Of a stretch of 64,000 nt of DNA, positions 1 to 11,146 are shown in pieces (position 1 is the stretch's first letter; each line of letters opens with the position of its first letter). Location: the NCBI RefSeq assembly GCF_000715075.1, contig NC_134082.1, positions 212,524,948-212,588,947 on the forward strand. Reading direction: 5' to 3'. The position numbers and the translations under genes were made by a program. Source of the stretch: Nicotiana tabacum. Its lineage: Eukaryota > Streptophyta > Magnoliopsida > Solanales > Solanaceae. Below the pieces are notes generated by a model. The model was not told the origin of the DNA and did not search any database. It saw only the letters and a program-made list of their open reading frames with translations.

Positions 1-1567
1 TATCTCACTCTGTAGTCAACTCAGAGCTCTACCAAGGTCTTTCATCTAGAATCCGTCTCCAAACCACTCGTATATAACCATAATCGACTTGATAACATTA
101 AATAATGCTAAAGAAATCAATTGCAATACATAAAGATGAGATTTTTACAATTTTTCCAAAAGTCAACTCCAAACCCGCTTAGCCAAAATCTGAGGTTTGG
201 ACCAAAACCATTTACTCATTCACCTCGAGTCCAATTATGTAATAAGTTTCAGAATCCGGCCTCAAATTGAGTTCTAAATCCTTTATTTGCTAAAACCCTC
301 AATTCTTCCTAAATCCCTAGTTTTCTACCATGTAAGAACAAAGATTAGGGCTAGAAATTAACGGGTGATTTTAGAAATGGACGAAAATGAGTTAAAGTGA
401 CAAACCTATGAATTGGTGTTGAGTTTTCTCTTTAAAATCGCATCTAGGCCGAGCTACAATGGATGGTTTATTCAAAATGGGAGAAATACCGATTTTGAAA
501 CATTTAAATCATTGGGCGTCACGCCTTCTTCGCGTTCGCGAAGGGCCTGATGCGATCGCGAAGTGCAGCAGCCCAAGTGGCCTATGCGTTCGCGAGATCT
601 CTCCCGTGTTCGCCAAGGCTGCTCCCCCTCGCCTTCATGTTCGCGAGCCAATGCACGTGTTCGCGTAGAAGGAACATTGATCCCCCCTTCCCAGGTCCCA
701 AGCCTACGCATTCGCGAGAAGCTGGTCGCGTTTGCGAAGGGTAAGACCCTCATTGCTCCGCGTTCGCGACCCAGCTATCGCGTTTGCGATGAAGGAAATT
801 CAACCCCATCCCAGATCACTCTTCGCGATCGCGAGAGTACCTTCGCGATCGTGAAGGAGGAAACACCAGATCACAGCAGAAGCTCAAAAAATCATATATT
901 CAAAGTTCAAATGGTCCGTAGGCTATCAGAAACTCACCCGAGCCCTTGGGGTTCCAAACCAAATATGCACATAAGTCCAACGAACTCGCTCACGCAATCA
1001 AAATACCAAAATAACATCTAGAACTACGAATCGGACAACAAAATGAAAGAAATTTTCAATGAAACTTAAGAATTTCTATTTTAACAACTGGACATCCGAA
1101 TCACGTCAAATCACTTCCATTTTGCACCAAATTTGGCAGACGAGTCATATATATAGTAATGGACCTATACCGAGTTTCGGAACCAAAATATGGATCCGGT
1201 ATCAACAAAGTCAAACATTGATCAAATTTATAAAGTCTTTAAACTTCAACTTTTCGACAAAATGCGATAACTCGAGCTAGGGACTTCCGAATTCGATACC
1301 GGGCATCGCCCAAGTCCCAAATCACGATATGGACCCATCGAGACTGTCAAAATACGAATCCGGATATGTTTGCTCAAACCGTTAACCGAAGTCAACTCAA
1401 ATGGATTTTTTAAGGCACAAGTTCACATTTTAATCAATTTTTCACATAAAAGCTTTCTGGAAAAAGGCACAGACTGCGCACGCAAATCGAGAAAAGTTAA
1501 AAGTAGCTATTTGAGGTTTCGAAACAACAAATTAAGATTTAGAATTCTAGATGACCTATTGGGTCAT

Positions 1568-1571
<4 letters not shown>
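1..1571 (-). repeat. Partial long LTR of a Solanaceae retrotransposon
   Basis: No coding frame of interest. Read on the minus strand, the block begins TGTGATGACCC at 1571, a TG start like that of solanaceous LTRs, and continues leftwards out of the window. It contains a CpG-rich block of TTCGCG/TCGCGA motifs (about 535-850) and shows no stretch typical of a host gene. The boundary at 1571 abuts an (AT)n tract, so a target duplication cannot be read. The other end, the internal region and any partner LTR are outside the window. Family assignment is by recognition only. Confidence 0.5.
535..855. repeat. CpG-rich TCGCGA-containing quasi-palindromic block
   Basis: Nine TCGCGA hexamers plus several CGCGTTTGCGA variants occur in about 320 bp, in an otherwise AT-rich region. 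Many sit in a TTCGCG-TTCGCGAAG or TTCGCGATCGCGAAG context, so each unit is near-palindromic. The block lies inside the putative LTR. Several weak open frames here (459-1021) are artefacts of this composition. Confidence 0.7.

Positions 1572-1635
<64 letters not shown>
1571..1635. repeat. (AT)n microsatellite
   Basis: An uninterrupted AT dinucleotide tract of about 65 bp directly follows the LTR end. It forms the poly-Ile/Tyr tail of a spurious frame at 1370-1636. Confidence 0.95.
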
Positions 1636-1638
<3 letters not shown>

Positions 1639-1798
1639 AGAAATCTCTACAATGATCTTATTAGTGTCATTCCGTTACTTGGACTAAAATTGCTCAATAT
1701 TAGCAAACATAAGGGGCAATATGAGTACATGTGTATATCTAAAGGATGAAAATAAGCCTATCTTTAAACATAAGAGACAATTTAAACAAAAAATCTTA

Positions 1799-2255
1799 GG
1801 AGTCGTTTGGTAAATGGGATAATGGATAATAATCTCGAGCTTAGTTACAGGATTACCGTATCCCGCATTTGGTTGAACTTTTAAATGCGGGATTAGCAAT
1901 CCCGGGATTAATTAATCGACAATTGAATATTATTCTATCCGAAATTGAGCATGGGATAATAGCCCCGAGATTAACTAATCTTGGGATAAACATTAAAATG
2001 ATAAAGATGTCCTTCTCCAAGGGTTTTCCACCAAAGTCTTTTAAACAATCCAAGGTTAAAATTAAAAACAAAACTTTATCCCAACTTATCTAATATACAT
2101 CAAACACATATTTATATTATATCTCGTATATCTCATTTTTAGTCCAATGAATCAAATATCATCTAATAAGAATATATTCATCAAATAATCTAGTTATTAT
2201 TTATCCATTTATCATAATCCCATCATCATAATCTCAACCCCTACCAAACGACCCC
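1799..2255. mobile_element. MITE, PIF/Harbinger (Tourist-like) type
   Basis: The left end GGAGTCGTTTGG and the reverse complement of the right end GGGGTCGTTTGG match at 11 of 12 positions. Each end is flanked by TTA (1796-1798 and 2256-2258), the 3-bp target duplication typical of PIF/Harbinger elements. The 457-bp interior has GGGATTA/TAATCCC motifs but no transposase. It is non-autonomous. Confidence 0.85.
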
Positions 2256-2258
2256 TTA

Positions 2259-3570
2259 TAGAATCGACATTTTTTTATTTACACTTTGCCTTTTGTCTTT
2301 GCTAGATCTTTGACGCTCTTCCAAAGCAGAAGCAAGCAAAAAGTTGATGTGTGTGCAACATCTCTTACTTCTACCTGTCCCTTTTTATATGATAATCGAT
2401 TGATCCTTGAGGTCTAGTTGGACACGATTTGAACTTTGAAGTATAGAGAATAACCCGTCTGCTTTTGTCACTTGAATACTATGCTTTTGTCTGTGGGAGG
2501 ATTCAAATTCGTGATATACTCTTAATTCACCCGCCACGTATTGTCTTCTTGACATTATTTTCTCTATTATTTTTGTCGGTCGATTATTAGTTTGTGATCG
2601 AGGCTTAATTGATCGGATTTATTGGTTGTTTCACTAAGGTTAAAGGGCATTTTGATAATTCGGCGTCTAATTCTGGACATTCTAAGCAAAAAAATTCTAC
2701 TTTTTCTCCGTTACAACAAATTATGCTATCAGGAAAAAGCTTATTTTCTGTAACATCTTTCATACTCTCCATTAAGAAAAAACAAGTAAAAATCATGAAA
2801 CAACAAGGAAGTAAAAAATAATTAATTAATAACTTCTTCCAGCAAGTTGCGTAATTAGGATAAAATAAGAATAGGAAAATTAATAACTTCTACAGAGAGA
2901 AATAGTAGAGGGGGTAAATTTGAATTTTTCCCCCAACAGTACTTAGACATGTAAATTTATCTAATTCATGCAGGAGCTACGTTACATAACGATAAGGTTA
3001 TGATGGACTCTAAATTTTAATAAAGAATAAATTTAAAACATTTCGTATTGTAGAAGGGTTTAAATTTGAAAATTAACATCTTTTCTAACTTCAAGCCAAA
3101 TATTGTCCAAACACAGTTGTATTATCACATGGTGAATATCAAATAGTAAATAGGACTATCAATTTATTTGTCTCAACGCAATCACAAGACAAAAGACGAC
3201 AGAACAATTCCGCCACCCTTCTAATTCGTGTTGGCATTTCATGTTTTTATAATAATATAAATTAATTATCTTTAATTAAAAACCATGAAGTGGTACACAT
3301 GAATAACATGATAAGCTTTTATATTTATTACAATTTAAATGAATTCAACTCTCTCCCATATTAATTGCAACTATTGTAAATAAATACCTTTGTCATTCAC
3401 AAGTTGGTGGAGATCAGTTAAACATTAATTTGTGTGAGTTGGAAGTCAAATTCATATACTGCAATAGTTAAAATGTGTTATACAAGTTGTGGATTATATA
3501 TTATGTTTATTTATTTGGGTGTAATCTAATTTTCATGACCAGATTATTGTGCAATTTGTCTAAAATTCAA
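2259..3570. other. Intergenic, no gene recognised
   Basis: AT-rich sequence with only short open frames (the longest are about 70 codons at 2605-2821) and no recognisable protein motif, RNA gene or terminal repeat. Confidence 0.5.
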
Positions 3571-3579
3571 CTGAAATCT

Positions 3580-3900
3580 TTGATTATAAATAGCGTTAGA
3601 CATGCTCCCGTTTGGCTTGATAAATGCATTGAACGATATTGTCATGCTCCCGGTTCTCCTAAAGCATTAAACTGTAATCGTGCTTGTTCAACTGAATATT
3701 GATCCAAATTTAGAGAAGGTATAATTCTCTTCATAGATTTCCTTATTTTAACAATTTTATATGTTTGTTCCTACATTTATAGTTAATATAACTAATTTGT
3801 GGCATGTTTTTTAATAAACTCTTTGTAGATCCGACGCAAATGAGAAGCTGCTTGGAAGAATGTTCAACAAGATGTTGCATCAAGAAAGGCGTGTAAATCT
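3580..3900 (+). pseudogene. Possible remnant of a small cysteine-rich peptide gene
   Basis: A frame ending at 3702 contains DKCIERYC followed by LNCNRAC. After a GT/AG-bounded gap, a second stretch at about 3831-3895 reads RSCLEECSTRCCIKKGV. The CX4C, CX3C and CX3CC spacings resemble plant thionin-like or other cysteine-rich secreted peptides. No signal peptide or start codon can be placed, and the first segment ends at an in-frame stop, so it would be a broken gene. I cannot name a family with confidence; chance remains possible. Confidence 0.22.
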
Positions 3901-4093
3901 TATGCTTATTGTTATGAAAAAACAAAGTAATGAAAAGAAATTAGAACAAATATGATTTAGAAAAGAAACAAAATTAATATTTCTCTTTAACTAGAGTAAT
4001 AGATTTTCTGTTTGTGCCTCCATCCCAGTTTGCCTTCTCGACAGTCGATAGCATTTTTGCTTTTATTTTGGACCGTATATTAAATATGAAATA

Positions 4094-4325
4094 TATCAAA
4101 TTTCCATAGAAGAGGACATGCATGAGGATTTGAGAGAGAGAGTGCAATTTGAGAAATCTCCATTGTTAATCACAATTGGAGAAGAAGAAGTTAGCTAAGA
4201 AAGAAAGCTTTGCTAGTCTAATATACAGACAGCTACTAATACACCCTATTAGTTAAATTAGTTACTAATTTCTATTTTGTAACCCCTAAACTTTCTGTAC
4301 ATACATATACTATTCTGGTTCAATA
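4094..4325 (-). repeat. copia-1 3' LTR
   Basis: 232 bp, beginning TATCAAATTTCC and ending TTCAATA on the plus strand. It matches 8945-9185 over its whole length with scattered substitutions and a small indel near the end. Confidence 0.9.
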
Positions 4326-6035
4326 CTCCCCCTCAAGCTGGAGGGTAGAAAAATATTCTTCACTCCAAGCTTGCAAAGCAGATGATGGTGTTGTGTTCGT
4401 CCAAGTTCCTTAGTTAATAAATCTGCTATCTGCTCCTTAGTGTTCACATGTATAGTCTTGATGATACAAGCCTTTATCTTCTCTCTAATGAAACAACAAT
4501 CAATGTCAATGTGCTTTGTGCGTTCATGAAAGATAGGATTTGCTGCGATTTGGATCGTTGTCTTGCTATCACAAAATAGAGCCACGGGTAATTGCAACGT
4601 GACACCTAATTCACCAAACAGACCAACAAGCCATACAATTTCTGTTGCAGTTGAAGCCATGCTTCTAAACTCAGCTTCAGCTGAACTTCTTGCCACTGTT
4701 TCCTGCTTCTTTGATTTCCAAGAAATCAAGGCATTGCCAAAGAATACTGAGTAGCCAGTGACTGACCTTCTAGTTTGAAGGCATGCTCCCCAATCAGCAT
4801 CACAATATGCCTTCAAAGTCCCATCACCTGATGATGGTAATAGTAGCCCCTGCCCTGGTGCACTTTTGACATATCTGACAACTCTCTTTGCTGCATCTAG
4901 ATGAGATTGCTTAGGAGAGTGCATGTATTGACCTAAGGTTTGTACAGCAAATGATATATCTGGCCTAGTCATTGTTAAGTATAGTAATCTTCCCACCAAT
5001 CTTTGAAACTCACCAGCATCTTTCAAGAGAGGGTCTTGAACAGTATCATCAGAGGAAGAAGTCAATTTGTCAAAATCAACAGAAGTCAATTTTTGGCTTA
5101 CTTCTAATGGTGTGCTAGAAGGCTTGCCCCAGCTAGTCAAAGTTCTGAAATTAGCTCTAATGCATATTTGTGTTGGCTCATGTATATGCCCTTATCTGAT
5201 CGAGCAAATTCAATCCCAAGAAAGAATTTTAATTCTCCAAGATCCTTCATTCTAAAAAACTACTGCAAGTTGGCCCTTGTATTGTTAATTTCTGTAGTAT
5301 TGTTCCCAATGACTATCAAATCATCCACATAGACGAGCACTAGAACAAGGTAAGTATTAGTTTTCTTGGTAAATAGAAAGTGATCATAGTGGTTTTGGGA
5401 GAACCCCATGGTCTGTAGTGCCTCAGATAACTTGATATTCATTGTTGGGATGCTTGTTTAAGGCCATATAGGGATTTATGTAGCCTGCATACAAGGTACT
5501 CCCCCTGCTTGGCAACTCCCTTGGAGAAACCAGGAGGAACAAGCATATAAACTTCTTCAACTAAGTCGCCTTGCAAGAAGGCATTATGAATATTCATCTG
5601 ATAAAGAGGCCAACCAGAGGAAGCTGTCAGTGCTACAATTGATTTTACTGTCACTATTTTAGCAACAAGTGAGAAAGTATCAGTGTAGTCAAGGCCCTCC
5701 TTATGTGTGTAACCTTTTGCTACAAGTCGAGTTTTGCATCTCTCGACCTCACCTGAAGCTTGATACTTAATTTTGAACACCCACTTAGACCCTATAGGTT
5801 GCTTCCCATGTGGTAGCGGCACCAAGCTCCAAGTCTGATTATCATCCAAGGCTTGAATTTCTTTTTGCATGGCATCAACGCACTTAGGGTTCTTAGCAGC
5901 TTTAGTAAAAGATTTTGGTTCTGTCTCAGAAGAATAAGCAGCCAAGCGTTTGGAGTAGTGAGGTTTCAATTGAAGATATCTGACAGAGTTGGAAATAGGG
6001 TAGGCACTTTTCTGGGAACTCACATAGCCCTGCAT
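4310..6035 (-). pseudogene. copia-1 reverse transcriptase and RNase H, broken
   Basis: 5439-6035 carries the N-terminal reverse transcriptase (WVFKIKYQASGEVERCKTRL, then YGLKQASQQ). 5260-5442 has YVDDLIVIGN, the YVDD catalytic box. 4310-5140 has the RT thumb and RNase H, with YCDADWGAC, SAEAEFRSMA and HIDIDCCFIREK. Frame breaks occur near 5140-5260 and 5440. The polymerase order RT then RNase H after integrase fits Ty1/copia. Confidence 0.9.
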
Positions 6036-6074
6036 CCAAATAGGAGGTCTAGAAATTTTAGAGCTTCTGCGAGG

Positions 6075-7742
6075 TTAAAAATTATCTTCATACTGAGGTG
6101 ATGGTGAGTGTGCAGTAGTTGTAGAATCAGCAGTAGGTAATGTAGAAGAATCTACAATAGTTGGTATATGAGAATCATCAATAGGGCTATTGAGTAAGAT
6201 GTTTTCCTGCATATCTGGAAGTGGAGAATCCATGGGCATTATAACAAATGCAGAATCATCATTGGGAAATGTAGTTGACACAGGATAGGCATCAATGTTT
6301 GTAATAGATACATGGTGATTTTGATGTGTAGATAGAACAACTGAACTTGATCCACTTGACATTTGCATAAATGGGAAGTTGTCTTCCTGGAAAATAACAT
6401 CCCTGCTAACAAAAACTATACGATTAGATAGATCAAACAGTTTATAACCCTTCTGAGTTAAAGAATAACCCAAGAATACTGCAGGAACAGCTCTGGCAGA
6501 GAACTTGTCCCTTTTCTTCAAGTTTGCAGCATAGCAAAGACATCCAAACACCCTAAGATGATCTAGTGAAGGAGCTTTGTTAAACACCAGCTCAAATGGA
6601 CATTTCCCACCCAATATTCTTGAGGGGATTCTGTTGATCCGATACACTACCGTCATAATACATTCTCTCCAAACTTCAAAGGTAGGTTTGCTTGGAACCT
6701 CAATGAACCAGTAGTGTCCAGTATGTATCTATGTCTTCTCTCTACTACCCCATTCTGTTGAGGGGTGTATGGACATGTGCTTTGACGAGTAATACTCGCA
6801 GCAACTCCTTAAGCTGGTTATTGAAAAATTCTCCTCCATTGTCTGTTCTAAGAGTTTTGATAGTGGAAGAAAATTTTGTTTTAATCAAAGCAACGAAGAA
6901 TTTTAATACCACCAGCGATTCATCCTTAGAATCATTAGGCACAACCTCGTGAATCTACTAAAATCAGCCACAAGAGTTAAGAAATATTGCTTACCATCAT
7001 AGATGGGTACCATAAAAGGTCCTCATACATCTGCATGAATAAGATCACCTAATGCATAACTCTTTGTAGTATTATCTGGAAAAGGTAAACGTATTTGTTT
7101 AGCCAAAGGGCATACAGAACAATGATCATCACAGTTAACAAACTTTGTGTTTCCAAACATATGCATCCTTTTCATAGTATCCACAGGTACATGTCCTAAC
7201 CGTTTATGCCATAAGGTAGCATTTATTCTATTTACATGCAGTGTAGAAGATATAAGGCTAATAGGCAATCCTTCATGTGTGTTACTCTTGATAGTCTGGT
7301 CTAGCACATATAATCCATGCTCCACTCTACCAATCCCCTTCACCTTGCCACTGCAAATGTCCTGGAATATACAGCAGGCAGGAAAGAAGGCAAGAAATAA
7401 GCCCAAATCCTTGGTCAGCTTAGACACCGATAACAGATTATACCTAAACCTAGGTATATAGAGTACATTCTTGATCATCATGCCATTTAATATGTTGGAA
7501 GTCCCTAAGTGTGTAATTACACTTGTCTTTCCAGTAGGCAATTGCATTTTGCTTGAATTACTTTCAGATAGCTCCACATAATCAATATATAAATATAGGC
7601 TAGACATCATATGATTTGTAGCTCCTAAGTCTATAATCCATCTATTTTCTTTGATCATACTCAGAAGTGACAATGGTATACCTATGATCTTAGCATGGGC
7701 TATTGTATCAAGTAAAGTGTTGGTGTTGGTCTGGTTGAGCAT
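6075..7742 (-). pseudogene. copia-1 protease and integrase, broken
   Basis: 7023-7742 encodes the pre-integrase region, with HKRLGH and the paired cysteines VCPLAKQ of the HHCC zinc domain. Upstream is a protease-like stretch with IDLGATNHM, a variant of the usual D(S/T)GA active site. 6745-6942 has LRTDNGGEF, the second aspartate motif of the integrase core. 6075-6656 has the integrase C-terminal part (GYKLFDLSNRIVFVSRDVIF). Stops and frameshifts separate the three pieces near 6660-6745 and 6945-7020. Confidence 0.88.
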
Positions 7743-7811
7743 TTGCAGCAGCTGATGATATTGCTCCTCTGTAAAGAAATGTCCTGCTGGTTCAACTTTT
7801 GCTCGTTCCAG

Positions 7812-8702
7812 CTACTCATTTGGGCCTGTATATTTGTCCATCTGCACATGTGCTGCAGTTGCATTCCTTCCAAATGTCTTCCTCTTTGGTTTGAAATCTG
7901 TAGGATAACCCACTAGTTTGTAACAGACATCCCTAGTGTGTCCCTTATTTTTGCAATAATCACAGTACAACGGGTTCTTTTGCTTGTAGCCTCCAGTGTA
8001 TGTCTGCCCTGTGTTGTAACCCACAACATTAGCTCCATAACCTGCATCGGAAGCCATTGGGTTAGCTACATGACCTATGTTATACACTATTACCTGAGCT
8101 CCTATTTCCAAATTACTGATGCTAGCTGCCTTGGCTCGCTGACTTTCATCCTGCACAGCCATCGCATAGGCTTCATTGATGTTTGGAGTTGGAATCATCA
8201 ACATTATATGCCTTTTGCTTGAGCAAATGACTCATTGAGACCACTCAAAATTGCACTAGACGTTGTTGTTGAATATGTTCCAGAAATATCTTCGATTCAG
8301 GACATGGACATAAAGGAGTAGGTGTCATAGCATCATACTCATCCCATAGGTCCTTCAGTTTAGAATAGTAAACAGAAACTGGCGCCAAACCTTCCTTAAG
8401 AGATATAATCTCATGTGACAAATTGTAGATTCTAGAAATTTTCTCTTATCAAAACGTTCCTTCAGATCTTTTCATACATTGCACACAGAAGATCCATAGA
8501 CTACAGTGCTATAAAGCTCTTTGGTAACAACATTCATTATCCATGATAGCACAAATGCATTGCATCTCTCCCATTGATCATGCAAATTTTGCCCAAAATT
8601 CTCCTTCTTACAGGTTCCGTCAATAAATCTGATTTTGTTCTTCGTAAACAGTCCAATTCTTATAGATCTAGACCACAAGTTGTAGTTCTCAGTCCCCATC
8701 AA
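7812..8702 (-). pseudogene. copia-1 gag, broken
   Basis: The N-terminal fragment 8472-8702 contains MMGTENYNLWSRSIRIGL, the start typical of copia gag (retrotran_gag type). The second fragment 7812-8204 holds a CCHC zinc knuckle (CDYCKNKGHTRDVC) that binds RNA in the nucleocapsid. The two are separated by frame breaks at about 8205-8471. Gag would form the virus-like particle in the cytoplasm. No intact frame remains. Confidence 0.85.
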
Positions 8703-8944
8703 CTTGAATTCAATCAGATGCTCTCCCGACGTGTCTGAAGTTCACAAATACAGAGGATGAGTGTGTCCTAGCATAGTCTCAGCAATCAATCCATCATTAA
8801 CTGCCGTTTTTGCTCTGAATTAAGAACCCTAGCTCTGGGACGACGATCACTGACGAAATGAAAATTGAAAAACGAAGATCGGAGTTGTGAGATTGACAGA
8901 GGGAAGGAAGGCACAATGGAATTAAATCGACCGCTCTGATACCA

Positions 8945-9185
8945 TATCAAATTTCCATAGAAGAGGACACGCATGGGGATTTGAGGGAGAGAGAGAGCAA
9001 TCAGAGAAATCTCCATTGTTATTCACGATTGGAGATGAAGAAGTTAGCTAAGAAAGAAAGCTTTGGTAGTCTGATATACATACAACTACTAATACATCCT
9101 ATTAGTTAAATTAGTTACTAACTTCTATTTTGTACACTTTAACCCCAAAAATTTTTGTACATACATATACTATCCCGGCTCAATA
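8945..9185 (-). repeat. copia-1 5' LTR
   Basis: 241 bp and the partner of 4094-4325. It differs by substitutions and an insertion in the TTTTGTACACTTTAACCCC stretch. The primer site abuts it at 8944. The visible divergence implies an old insertion. Confidence 0.9.
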
Positions 9186-9451
9186 ATGAAAGATTGTACT
9201 AAGCGAAGGTTCCAATATGAATTAAACCTAGAACAAAATTTTCATCGACTGCGCAACTCTTTGATTTCACTCTGTGCGAGAATTTTTCTTAAGTTTAGTC
9301 GAATTTGATGTTACTATGTTTAGGATCAGAATTAAGATGTAACAAGTAGCTAACTTGTTCGTTAATTTTAAAGACATTGGATATGATTATTTATGGGATT
9401 GCTACACAAATAGCCGGCCAAATTCAATGTTCTTTTTCTAGTCGGTATACA

Positions 9452-9520
<69 letters not shown>

Positions 9521-10371
9521 TGTGTGTGATCCATGCTCAGAAATGTGGATCTACACAGGAGCTATGGGAGAAAAAGCAGCCAGTAAAATAAAATAAAAAA
9601 AGATTTTAGCCTTTTTCTTGATTTTAGCTTATGAATTTACTCCCTGCGTGTGCATATATGTTATTTGAAAAGGAAATAAAGACTCTACCTTTTATGAGCA
9701 TCATAATTTAAATCAGTTAATCCTATTTGAGTCGAGATGCAAGTGTTAAAGCTAAACTCACATTTTATCAAGTTTTAAAACAATTATTCTTGCAAAGCTC
9801 GGAAAAAGATCAAGTTTAGTCTCAAAGAGGATGGTCTTGAATTTTTATGTATGCTTGCTCTATGGGCATAACTTCAAGTTTAATAAATGTTGTCTATAAC
9901 TTGTCCCATGGGCAATAATTTTAACTTTTGACCTTAAAGTTCTACGTATGGGCTAGCGGGGGTCAAAAGTTAAAAGACCAACTCAAAAAGTATCATATTT
10001 CTGCAACTTTTTTTGGTTTTGGGTTGTGTTGGGTTTTAAGTTTAAATGGACGTGGCAAATAACTGGCTAGATAAAGTAAACAGTGAATCGTATTGGCTAT
10101 TTATGTAAAGATGCCATATATCATTAATGAGAAGAGGCCCAAAAAGGCCAGTCAAACGATGAATTCATGACTCGCCATTCAGAATGGAGGAACACATAAA
10201 TACACCCATGAATAATTGGTCAATAAACAGAAGAAAATCCTGTCCATCCTTCTCCATTTACGGTTTACCTTCAATATTTTATTTTTCAATCTGCCAATGA
10301 ATTTGGCAATGAATTTGGCCTAACACTTGTGTTCATTCTGACCTTTGTCCTTTAACCACCCTATAAAAACC
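9186..10371. other. Intergenic and AGP upstream region
   Basis: No gene is recognised. It contains the (AT)n(GT)n tract and AT-rich sequence leading to the AGP TATA box. A stretch with paired TCAAAAGTTAAAAGACC-like and AACTTTTGACC motifs (about 9920-9985) forms a weak inverted repeat. Confidence 0.5.
9452..9528. repeat. Compound (AT)n(GT)n microsatellite
   Basis: About 25 bp of AT repeats pass directly into about 50 bp of GT repeats with a single interruption. Confidence 0.95.
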
Positions 10372-10379
10372 ACTCCCCT
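10372..10379 (+). promoter_or_regulatory. Probable TATA box of the AGP gene
   Basis: TATAAAAA lies about 170 bp upstream of the AGP start codon, in a CT- and AT-rich leader. Spacing suits a plant promoter with a 5' UTR of about 140 bp. Confidence 0.6.
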
Positions 10380-10546
10380 ATAACTCCTTCATTGTCCTCA
10401 ATCCTTTAAGTTACGCAGTTTTTCTCTTAAAAAAAATTACTGCAAATCTTAAAGGATCATTCTCTCATCAAATCTCTACATTTCCATTCCCCATCAATAA
10501 ACCAAAAAAATATTTATATACAAAAAACTATAAATAAATAAAAAAA

Positions 10547-11146
10547 ATGGCACGTCAAGTTATTGTTTTGGCTCTCCTCTTTGTTGCCATTGCTGGATTA
10601 GCTTCAGCTGCTAATTCCCCAAGTAGCTCCCCTTCTTCATCACCATCATCATCACCATCATCATCCACATCAGCAACATCACCATCATCATCATTATCAT
10701 CATCGTCATCACCAGCAACAACCCCATCATCATCTCCTTCTGCCTCGACGCCATCAGCAGCTGCACCAAAGAGTAGTGCTAATGACCCCACCGCCGCCGC
10801 CCCTAAATCATCCCCTGCCCCTGCCTCTTCCCCTAAAGCCAGTACACCATCATCATCAACATCACCATCATCATCTCCATCATCATCTTCATCTAATTCC
10901 TCCTCTTCTGATTCTGATTCTGTTCCAACTTCTTCTCCAACTTCAAATTCCCCTGCTGATGATGAACCCTCATCTCCACCTTCCCCCGACAGCGACTCTT
11001 CTTCCCCACCCACCTCCACTACATCTTCGGGTCCCACCACTGACAGTGCCACTCCTGCTGAAGCACCCACTACAGCTAGCACCGCCACCACTATAAAGGT
11101 CTCCTATGTTTTTGGGGTTGCAGCCGTCGCTGGATTATTTTTCTAA
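10547..11146 (+). CDS. Classical arabinogalactan protein, GPI-anchored
   Basis: A 199-residue single-exon protein. Residues 1-21 form a signal peptide (MARQVIVLALLFVAIAGLASA). Residues 22 to about 180 are almost wholly Ser, Pro, Ala and Thr, with repeated SPSSS and acidic Asp/Glu late in the domain; this composition is that of hydroxyproline-rich glycoproteins carrying arabinogalactan. The last 17 residues (KVSYVFGVAAVAGLFF) are hydrophobic and follow small residues, as in a GPI-attachment signal. The mature protein should be cell-surface anchored and heavily glycosylated. A TATA box at 10372 and an AATAAA at 11418 frame the gene. The 5' edge of the 6.95-kb tandem duplication (10670) lies inside this gene, but this copy is intact. 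The assignment rests on composition plus both end signals. Confidence 0.88.
   Translation: MARQVIVLALLFVAIAGLASAANSPSSSPSSSPSSSPSSSTSATSPSSSLSSSSSPATTPSSSPSASTPSAAAPKSSANDPTAAAPKSSPAPASSPKASTPSSSTSPSSSPSSSSSNSSSSDSDSVPTSSPTSNSPADDEPSSPPSPDSDSSSPPTSTTSSGPTTDSATPAEAPTTASTATTIKVSYVFGVAAVAGLFF

Larger units (their letters stand above)
4094..9185 (-). mobile_element. Ty1/copia LTR retrotransposon, decayed (copia-1)
   Basis: Two LTRs (4094-4325 and 8945-9185) flank minus-strand fragments in the order gag, protease, integrase, reverse transcriptase, RNase H, which is diagnostic of Ty1/copia. The sequence directly inside the 5' LTR reads TGGTATCAGAGC on the minus strand (8933-8944), the standard initiator-tRNA-Met primer site. 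A purine tract TTGAGGGGGAG (4326-4336) precedes the 3' LTR. The coding region is broken by several stops and frameshifts, so the element is not autonomous. Both flanks contain ATGAA, but the left copy (4086-4090) lies 3 bp from the LTR, so no exact target duplication is claimed. Confidence 0.92.

Noticed and set aside
563..1021. 152-codon ORF in the CpG-rich block
   Set aside because: No protein family signature; it runs through LTR repeat sequence.
1370..1636. ORF ending in alternating Ile and Tyr
   Set aside because: Produced by the (AT)n tract.
4086..9190. ATGAA as target duplication of copia-1
   Set aside because: The left copy is separated from the LTR by three bases, so the match may be chance.
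10555..11091. 178-codon minus-strand ORF rich in Asp, Glu, Gly and Val
   Set aside because: It is the antisense of the AGP codons (TCA/CCA giving GAT/GGT); composition alone keeps it open.
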